64,000 bases of DNA from Pseudoscleropodium purum. Taxonomy: Eukaryota; Streptophyta; Bryopsida; Hypnales; Brachytheciaceae. Shown here piece by piece: positions 56,159-64,000 of the stretch. The DNA is taken from contig OZ017802.1 in assembly GCA_963969395.1 (NCBI GenBank), forward strand, positions 3,102,501-3,166,500. The letters run 5' to 3'. The number at the start of each line of letters is the position of its first letter. Position 1 is the first letter of the stretch. A model generated the notes under the pieces. The model saw only the letters and a program-made list of their open reading frames with translations. It had not been told where the DNA came from and ran no database searches. A program made the translations under genes and the position numbers.

Positions 56159-59100
56159 CTAGGCTTTGACACCAGGTTTTGTGGCAGCTCCTCGATTCCT
56201 GGCTGCCACTTTGTCTGCAACCTCTTGGGCCGTCAAAGGAAGATAATAAATATGAGGCTTTGATCGTGTTTTCCTGAAAAGATCATCCAGAGTTGGGGTA
56301 CTCTCCACTTCTGCAACGAAGCCATTAAAAAATTCCAACAATCAGGCGGTGCCCATCTTGGAATCAAGCATTCTGCAGGAAACATCCAATCGATTTTTAA
56401 CCTACTTCCAGCAGATTTCTGTGACTCAGTCGATATCCATCCTTACCTCAATAAAAAGTATAGTCCTTAGAAAAAAATAAGCTCTCGACTATGGTAAAGG
56501 TCACCGATATTTCATGAAGGTGGTCAGCAAGGAACTGAGCTTCACAAATGAACAGAAAGAAAAAATCGTTCCCACTACTTACCTTGCTTAGGTCTATCCC
56601 TGGGAGAAAACGAAACGGGAGGTGGGGGAGGAAGTAGTCCTGCTGCAGCAGTGGAGGGCTGGCCAGACGCGGCAACTGTGACTCCATCTTTTGATGCCTT
56701 CGAATTAGCTGAAAGGGCTCCTCGGGGCGTAATGGCATTCGTCGAAGGCGCTGCTGTTGCTGTGGGACCTGCAGCTGCAGCTGCTTTCTCACCATCGCTT
56801 CGAAGTTTCACTTCTGATGGGTCTACAAATTCAACTGTCAACAGTCGCCCTCCTTGGGGAGGCCACTGAAGATTGTATAGAGCATTGCGTGTGGCTGAGG
56901 CCTCCTCTTCAGATGAATACTGAGCAGGTACAGATACATGACGTTAATATTGAGAACATTACTTCTAGACCACAGATCCGTTGACAAAAGATATCTAACC
57001 AGGAGAATCTACAAAAGACGCTAAAATGAAGGTCAGCTCAGAAGAACAGAATCCACAACATATTGGAATGACCAACGCAGTCTTCCGCAGTCCGAGTCAT
57101 TCGACAGCCCAAACTTCATCGAGGCAAACAGACGATGCAAGAGGACCATCACCCCGCAGAACCAGATCACAGAGATAAACTCACCGTGACATAGCAGTGG
57201 GTCTTGATCTGATCCATCCACACATCTTGAACTGTGCCAGTTTGTGCAAGAAGCTCCGTGACAGCTTTGAAAGTGAAAGGTCGCAAGAACTTATCGATTT
57301 TCAAAGACGTAGTAGGGGGCTTCGCACTAGGTGGTACTGCATTGCATCAGCAGGTGAGACATAAAAGTGATCAACACGTGACGATCATCAGAACTAATCG
57401 CCGACTCACAACATCTAATCAGCTGCCTAACAATGTGGCAAAAGTTTGACTAATAACAGTAACTTCATATAACAAATGTCATCAAAGAGATGCATTGGTG
57501 CAAACTGCAAACTAAACCTGCTCCTTACGCAAACTTAGCTTACCAACACGTGTTTTTTGGCCCTCCCCATTGACTGCAGCCTCTGTTCTCGTAGGAGCAG
57601 TTCTAGTAACCGCCACTTTCTCGGGAGGTGCGCTCTTTGGAGTCAAAACCTTAGCAGATGGAACAGGAGCGCTTGGAGACAATACTGGTTCTTGTAATTC
57701 CAGAGGTTGAACATCCTTTCCGGAGGTTTTAGAGTCCTCCTCACCCTTTGCAGAGTTCCACCGTCGTCGCTTGGTGGGCTCCAAGGTAGCAAACTCCCCA
57801 TCCACTGCTAAACGGAGGAAAAATTCAAAAAAATAACTCTACGATTGCAGAAGGATCAACTATCCCACATACACATAGCTTACAATACTGAAAACAATCA
57901 AACGTACAGACATTCGATCCCTGATTCAAAAGATTCATGCGGTTAAGCAAAGATCGAAATTATAATCCTCCACGACCAGAGCCTACCCAAGTGAGAAAAC
58001 AAGAAACTGACACTAACCTACAAAATAAAGGCCATATGTAACGCATATACCAAATTTTGAATCATGCTCAGAAGACAACGAGCTGAAAGGGAAGTCATTG
58101 AGAACGAAAGTTGAATAGACAATAGTCAAGTTCGAAATAAGACCAACCTGCATCCTTTCTTTTAGACCCTTTCTGGGTATCTGCATCAACATCCATCGGC
58201 GTCTCTTCTTTCGGCTCTTCCAAACTGGACCCTTTCTCATTCCCTCCATCAACATCCATGGCCATTTCCACTTTTGGTGTTTCTGCAACGATCACGACTT
58301 CGGTGACATCCTCCTTCGGAGCCTCATCAATTTTCTCATCACTTACACCCTCCAGCACTCCGACAGCCTCTGTATCAAGTCTCAGGCCTTCACTATCAGC
58401 AACTGTGGTAGTTGTTTCGAAAGTCATAACCGCGGTGGTTGTTTCCTCCGTGATGGTAACCTCGCTGGCTGATTCCTCCGTAGTCTCAGTCTCAACCCTG
58501 GTGCTTGTTGTGACAATTTGTTCCGCTTCCATAGTCACAATATTTTGATCCTCAGGCACAGCCGCAACGTATTGCTCTTCTACAGTCACAGTCCTTTCAG
58601 ATGTCGTAGAAATTACCTCCTCCTCCGTCACTGCTACGATCTCACCCACAGCTTTTTCCACAGCAGGCACAATATCAGTGGACTCTTCAGTCAGTGCTTG
58701 TCCCTCCATCGTCCCAGTTTCCTCTACTTGCTGAACTGGAGGCTCTTCCTCAACGACCTTGTTAAAATTGTGCTCCAAATCTGCAACCAAGTCTTCGAGA
58801 GCAGGTACAGCGGTTGTGGTGGTAGCCTGATCATCTACGGCCTTCCCAGACTCCACCACGGGTAATTTCTCCCCAACATTATCATTCCCTGCAGTAACGG
58901 TTGTTTCCTCCACTGATGTAGCGGCTGTAACAATTTCAGCCGCAGCCTCAGGCACAGTATCCCCATCCAGAGGTTTAGATTCCTCCACTACAGAAACTGT
59001 TATTTCAGTTCCCTCAGATGCAAGTACAGGCTCATCAGAGACCACAACATCTTTGGACACCTCCTCTTTCGCATGACCCTTAGAGCGTCGCTTCGTGACA

Positions 59101-59339
59101 GGAGTTACAGGCTCAGGTTGATCAGCTTCCACAGGAGTAGCAACCGCATCCTCCACCACAGTTTCAAGTGCTTTCTGCTGCTCCAAATCCTCCTGCTTCA
59201 ACACCTCCTCAAGACGGTCTACCAAGTCTTTCTTCAAACCCTTGATTTGAATCCCACGTTTTTTCAGCTCCTCCCGCAATTCAGCAACCTTCAGCTGCTC
59301 TGGAGTTCGATTGCCCAAGGCCGCCGACGGCGTCGTCAT
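56159..59339 (-). CDS. ACIN1: Acinus-like SAP and RSB-motif protein (697 aa)
   Basis: Five minus-strand exons join in frame: 59339-58148, 57804-57544, 57336-57185, 56919-56583 and 56310-56159 (2,094 nt). All junctions are GT-AG with matching phases. Residues about 14-48 are a SAP DNA/RNA-binding motif (LKVAELREELKKRGIQIKGL; KKDLVDRLEEVL). A long Val/Thr/Glu-rich region of over 300 residues follows. Exons 3-4 encode an RRM-like fold (LKIDKFLRPFTFKAVTELLA; VQDVWMDQIKTHCYVTYSS; RLLTVEFVDPSEVKL). The C-terminus carries TLDDLFRKTRSKPHIYYLPL, the RSB motif with which Acinus binds RNPS1 and SAP18 in the ASAP splicing/EJC complex. The order SAP, RRM, RSB is diagnostic. A nuclear role in splicing and transcription is inferred from the family. 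Confidence 0.93.
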
Positions 59340-59478
59340 TGCGTCGTATGACCCTGAAATAGGTCAAAGTATGTCAGAATGCGCGAATGAGGCATACGCA
59401 CTCAAGAAATTTTAATGCAAACCCCCTCATTATCTCAAACAATTACGCAACCAGGATTCACATTCACCGCTTGCATCA

Positions 59479-59487
59479 AAACCCTAA
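59479..59487 (-). promoter_or_regulatory. Telo-box in the Acinus-like 5' region
   Basis: AAACCCTAA on the plus strand about 140 bp upstream of the ATG. Weaker AACCCTAA(C) copies follow at about 59503 and 59830. Confidence 0.45.
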
Positions 59488-59588
59488 TCAAACACGACCG
59501 AACCCTAACCAACAAGTACAACGAACCAGAAACAGGGAAGACAAATAATCCAATGCGCCAGAGACATTCGCGGTGTCAAAGAGAAACC

Positions 59589-59998
59589 AATGCCAACTGT
59601 CGGAATCCCGAACTCTCATCAGTTCCTCAGAAAACCTTGAAAAACTCTCATCAAAACCACCAAAACCTAACCAACACCACCATTACCAGAAGGAGCTAAA
59701 CCAAATTATCAAAAGCGCCGCAGTGACTACGGTGGTAATAAAGCGTGAACAACGTGCCCTCTGTGAATCCCGCACCCATACCAATAGTCTCAGAAAACCT
59801 TGAAAAACTCTAACCAGCACCTCCGAACCCTAACCAACACCAATAGAAACCAGAAACAGCGAAAGCAAATTACCAAACGCGACGCAGAAATGTTGGAAAT
59901 ATGAAATGAAAGCAATGCGCCCTCTCTGATCGAAGCCCGTGTACTCACCACTTCTTTAGAAAACCTTGAAAAAAATCCAGCGCAACCACCCGATTAGG
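59589..59998. repeat. Degenerate ~165-bp tandem repeat upstream of the Acinus-like gene
   Basis: Three copies (about 59589-59744, 59745-59911 and 59912-59998, the last partial) share AGAAAACCTTGAAAAACTC, CCTAACCAACACCA and a CCAGAA...CAAATTA(C/T)CAAA block. They may represent duplicated leader or promoter sequence. Confidence 0.7.
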
Positions 59999-60239
59999 AG
60001 GGTCCAGTTGAAGAATGACCTCGAATTTTTTCCCAAGAATGCGATTGCTCCGGATCAGATGAGGGACAGACCGACTGGCATTGACGACCTGAAACGTTGA
60101 CGGGGGGTTTGAGAATGCGCGGTGTCCCGCGCCGCTCGCTAAACAAAACAAGCCAAAGAAGCTCAAAACCCTGACACACCTCTCTAAGGAACAAAACGGC
60201 GACGACGATGTTCACGCACTTGGCGCCATTCATTCACAC

Positions 60240-61129
60240 GGACGGGCGAAATCTCCGTCTCAATGGTGCTCATTTTATCCCTTTTCACACGATATGTGAT
60301 CACACACCCATATTTCAAATACTATACCCAAATTGTTATTTAGTATGATCTAAACTCTTTTATCACAAAGATAAGGGCATAATAATCTTATTCAACATGA
60401 GTTGAAGTAGCGGCATTGTAGCATTTGCAGTGTCCATAAGTGACATTGCTAAATTTATCATACTAATTTTCACACTAACTAGCTATTTGCCCACACTAGA
60501 TAATCATTTTATTAAAGTGACTTTGTAATTTCTTTCTACCTATAGAAAGACATTTAACAATGGAGCACAATGGTTTAAAAATTCAAAAGTCTTACATAGG
60601 AAAATGAAAATAAAAGATGTTATTAAAAGCAATAGCAACATGTTGAGACCTATCATTCTTAAGAATTCATTTTTTATATCCAATAGAATTATGAGGCGTA
60701 GATATACAAGTAATAGCATTCTCAAATTGTCACATAGGATTTTTAATACATTTCGATCAATAAAAACTAATAGAAGATTTTACAAAAGATCATATGAAAG
60801 AAACATACAAAAGTAACACAAATTTATTAATTTGGATAGAGATACTTGTGATTAGCCACTTGTTAGACGTTGGAAGAAGTCCCAGTAGCTAAAAAATCTA
60901 TAGGGAAATTTCAACAAATTTGGAGAATGGTTAGTCCTCCTTTGCATCGAGTGAAATTTCTTCAAAGAGTTAAAGGAAGAAAAGATGATTATCCAGTTTG
61001 ATAAAGCCACAAAATCCCTTCACCCAACTAAGAAAATGAAGATATTGTTCTTGTGACTATTATTAGATAATGAATTTATTGGTCAAAATTGACCAAAAAT
61101 ACTTCTTAAAATATATGATGGAATTTTTG
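60240..61129. other. AT-rich intergenic DNA
   Basis: No gene is seen; short frames on both strands lack motifs. Confidence 0.55.
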
Positions 61130-62000
61130 GAAAATTATTATTTTTAACCTCTAAAGGACCAAATTGTTTTTTTTAACAAAATAGCAATTTAGAACAACTC
61201 ACTACAAATGAAATTTCTATTTTCTTTCTTTAAAATTTTCACATAATATGTACTCAAAGAGTAGCTTTAAGGCCAACAAATTTCATAACTATTGACTATA
61301 TAGTTCAAAAGTTATTGCATGATATGTAATTTTGTATGCTTGGTGGGCATCCCAAAAATTTCTTAAAAAATCACTTTTTCCAAAATTAAAAATTTGAAAT
61401 TGATTTTCTAGATTTATGTATATGTTGAAGGCTTTAAATCATTCCATTTTTATTTATGAAAGTTATGTAGGTGTTCTAGTTTGCAGATAGTTATGTACTC
61501 CTTATTCTAAAATAAACTTTGGAGTCCTTCATTTTAATGGCATTTTTCAATTCTATAACAAAATTCTTAACAATTTAATGTTTTGAATCATTCTCTACTT
61601 CTATCTACTTACTATTTTTTTCTTGTAGGTTGTGCAATTTCAAATGATCTAAAAATTTTCAAGCATGTAGTCAACTTGCTTTGAAGAATGAATCAAAAGA
61701 ATTTTCACCATTTTAGACATTTTTTCATACAAATGTGACCTTATGAAGTGCAACTACCCAACTTTTTGCAAGGCCAAAAAAAGGATATTTGTCACTTCAA
61801 ATGCTAATATCTTGCAATCTACATTGTGGGAATTTCATAAAAATTTTCCACATCTTTTCAAACTACAGTACTAGAAAATCCTATGGTTTTATGTGTCCAG
61901 AAATGATTTTCTCTTAAAATTTGGTACTTGTATTAGAAATGGCACTTTTTGACCATTTTGGGTGAAAACATAGTCTATAACCTCCAAGGGTTAAATTGTT
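61130..62000 (+). repeat. Large inverted repeat, left arm
   Basis: Its reverse complement aligns along most of its length with 62925-63880. Matching words include GTAGATTGCAAGATATTAGC, AAGGTCACATTTGTATGAAA, TTGATTCATTCTTCAAAGCA, TTTGAAATTGATTTTCTAGA and CTAAAGGACCAAA. Identity by eye is about 75-80% with small gaps. Confidence 0.85.
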
Positions 62001-62924
62001 TAATATTTTTGTTTAGAATATATGTATTATTTAGATGAAAATTTTCCAACTTTAATTAATCATTTGGTAGAAAGTGCTAATCGTGACCACTGGGTATAAT
62101 AATGAGGGGGGATCTATGTAGGTCCTTAGGTTGTTGCACTTATTTAGACTTATCAATTTTATTTTATTTAAATTGACCAAAAAATATCAAACTCTATCAA
62201 CAAGCTTTAGGTTGGAAATAATTTAGTTGATATTTAGTAATATGTATTTTTATATTGACAAATATAAAGTTCACTAGGTCTAAATGAACAAGATTGAAGT
62301 TATGAAATTCTAATGCCATAATTAAAGCTACAAAATTCTTTTTGGATCATGATACACATGTAAAGGTTAAATTTTTACTACTTAAATCTTCAAAATCCTA
62401 AACTCTTAAAAGGGTATAGAAAGCAATGAAGCCCTAGTTTGATCATATTTAGTAAGCATTTTGGTCAAGTCATTTTGAATTTAAAAAAAATACATTATAG
62501 GTGGTTAGAATTAAAATTATATATATAATCTATGTTTGTTAATTTGTAAACTTGGGACTTATAAAATTAATAATCATAAATTATAAGATATTCCAATGAT
62601 GCCCCTTTGGTCAAAATTGGATTAGCCAATTTTTTTAGTAATGGCATTCTAGGATTTCTTTACCAATAAATAAATATAGAGTCTACTTTACAACTATAGG
62701 GGTCATTTAAAGCCACAACAAAAATATAGAATCTCAAAATCACATGACTAAAATTGAAGTTCAAAGAGAATTGATTCTAATCTTTTCAATCCACTAGTGG
62801 CAATTGTTAAATCAATATTTCTAGTAATAAAAAGTATCAAGTTTCAAAAGCAATCAGTGAGGAAGTTGAAAATTTTCTAAAGCAACCAATGGTACTTAAA
62901 AAATAATAGATCAATTTTTAGAAT
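62001..62924. other. Spacer between the inverted-repeat arms
   Basis: AT-rich, without a gene or any recognisable element core. Confidence 0.5.
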
Positions 62925-63880
62925 TTTTTCTATTTTAACCTCTAAAATTCTTTGACTATGTTTTCACCCAAAAAACTCTAAAATTGCCATTTCTTGTACA
63001 AGTTTCAACTTTTAGAAAAGAAATATTTTTGGACTCATATAATCATAAGATCTTTTACTACACTAGTTTTAAAACATGTAGAAAACTTTTCAAATATTTC
63101 CACTGTGTAGATTGCAAGATATTAGCCTTTGAAGTGACAGAAATCATTTTTTTGTCCCTATCAAAAATCGGGCACTTGCACTTGACAAGGTCACATTTGT
63201 ATGAAAAAATGTTCAAAATGGTGATGCTTCTTTAGATTCATTCTTCAAAGCATGTTGGCTACATGTTTGAAATTGTTTAGATCATTTTAAATTGTACAAT
63301 ATATAGAAAAATAATAATAAGTAGAAAAATATAGAGAATGATTCAAAATACTAAATTGTTAACAATTTATTTATGGAATTGAAAAATGCCAATCCCAATG
63401 GTTGTAATGTTGTAATAAAAATTCTTCATCTAATTTTTTTATTTTTTTCTAAAAATATTGAAAATCAAGTTCAATAAAAGACTTCAAAGTTTATTTTAGA
63501 GTAGAAAATTCATGACTACCCACAAACCAAAACACCTCATAACTTTTGACTCATTGATCAAAATGAAATGATTCAAAGCTTTCTACGGTTATATAAATCT
63601 AGAAAATCAATTTCAAATTTGGATTTTTTGAAAAAAATGATTTTTTCAGATCTACCCAGATTATCCAAGCTAATAAACAATCTATATATTAGGCCATAAC
63701 TTTTGCCTCACATTTCCAAATGTCTTGAAATTTAGTGCATACAAAAAATATTCCTAATCCACACCTTTTGTTAAAAGTTGGGCCCTAAAAATAGAAATCT
63801 TTAGTCACACATACCTACCCAAAATTTCTATGTTGCTAGAAAACACAGTTTGGTCCTTTAGGGGTTAAATAAAGTACAAA
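62925..63880 (-). repeat. Large inverted repeat, right arm
   Basis: Reverse-complement partner of 61130-62000. Slightly longer because of a few insertions. The outer limit is near the window end, so the full repeat may extend beyond it. Confidence 0.85.
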
Positions 63881-64000
63881 TGAGTAGCTAAAAATTATCA
63901 ATGAAAAAATGAATTCCAACAAAATTTTGATAAGATTCCAAATTGCCAAAAATCAAAATCCCAATCAATCATTATTTTGGAGAACCAATGTCCATGCAAA

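Noticed and set aside
58258..58865. Plus-strand frames opposite the Acinus-like exon 1
   Set aside because: Shadows of the low-complexity Val/Thr/Glu region on the minus strand.

Overview
The window reads as nuclear DNA of a land plant. Two conserved housekeeping genes have short GT-AG introns (a PAK1IP1/MAK11 WD40 protein and an Acinus-type SAP/RSB protein). There is also a plant B3-domain gene and a decayed kinase of a type I associate with mosses and conifers. The rest is AT-rich, repeat-laden and mostly transposable-element derived. A bryophyte, fern or gymnosperm seems likelier than a crop angiosperm, but the species cannot be fixed from sequence alone.

Layout. Positions 1-493 are the end of a long LTR lying on the minus strand, next to a purine tract that looks like a polypurine tract. 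Positions 1029-5069 hold a series of about 70-bp hairpin units and a decayed multi-exon gene. Positions 5070-6448 are an old LTR fragment split by a 197-bp hAT-like MITE. Positions 6449-11745 are degenerate sequence with simple and tandem repeats. A piggyBac-type transposase remnant (11746-12015 and 23721-25233) is split by the central object of the window: an 11,689-bp hAT-like element (12024-23712) with CAGGGTTGAC termini and a perfect 8-bp target duplication TCCAATTG. Positions 27361-34605 are a nest: an old solo LTR carrying an ORF, a 347-bp hAT-like MITE inside it, and a young 3,304-bp solo LTR (31047-34350) that itself encodes an intact 552-residue ORF. More LTR debris runs to 37449. A kinase pseudogene lies at 41740-42873. 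The gene-bearing part follows: a B3 gene (47586-48846), PAK1IP1-like (50508-53839, minus) and Acinus-like (56159-59339, minus). The end of the window holds a large inverted repeat (arms near 61130-62000 and 62925-63880).

The most interesting system is the 11.7-kb element. It has no hAT transposase that I can recognise, but carries three unusual gene units. One is a kinase-like gene (minus) with a 185-residue novel N-terminus. One starts with a Trp-rich domain and ends in a Gly/Ser/Tyr-rich tail (minus). One starts with a related Trp-rich domain, continues as coiled coil and is followed in frame by a RING-H2 protein (plus). A CpG-rich GTCCGCC/GGCGGAC array sits just upstream of each unit, and the same motif fills both subterminal regions and the two MITEs. 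Eight or nine in-frame stops interrupt the genes while the target duplication is still perfect, which suggests the copy was mobilised in trans. A second unusual theme is an LTR family whose LTR itself encodes a protein, with its own TATA box. At least four copies of it are in the window.
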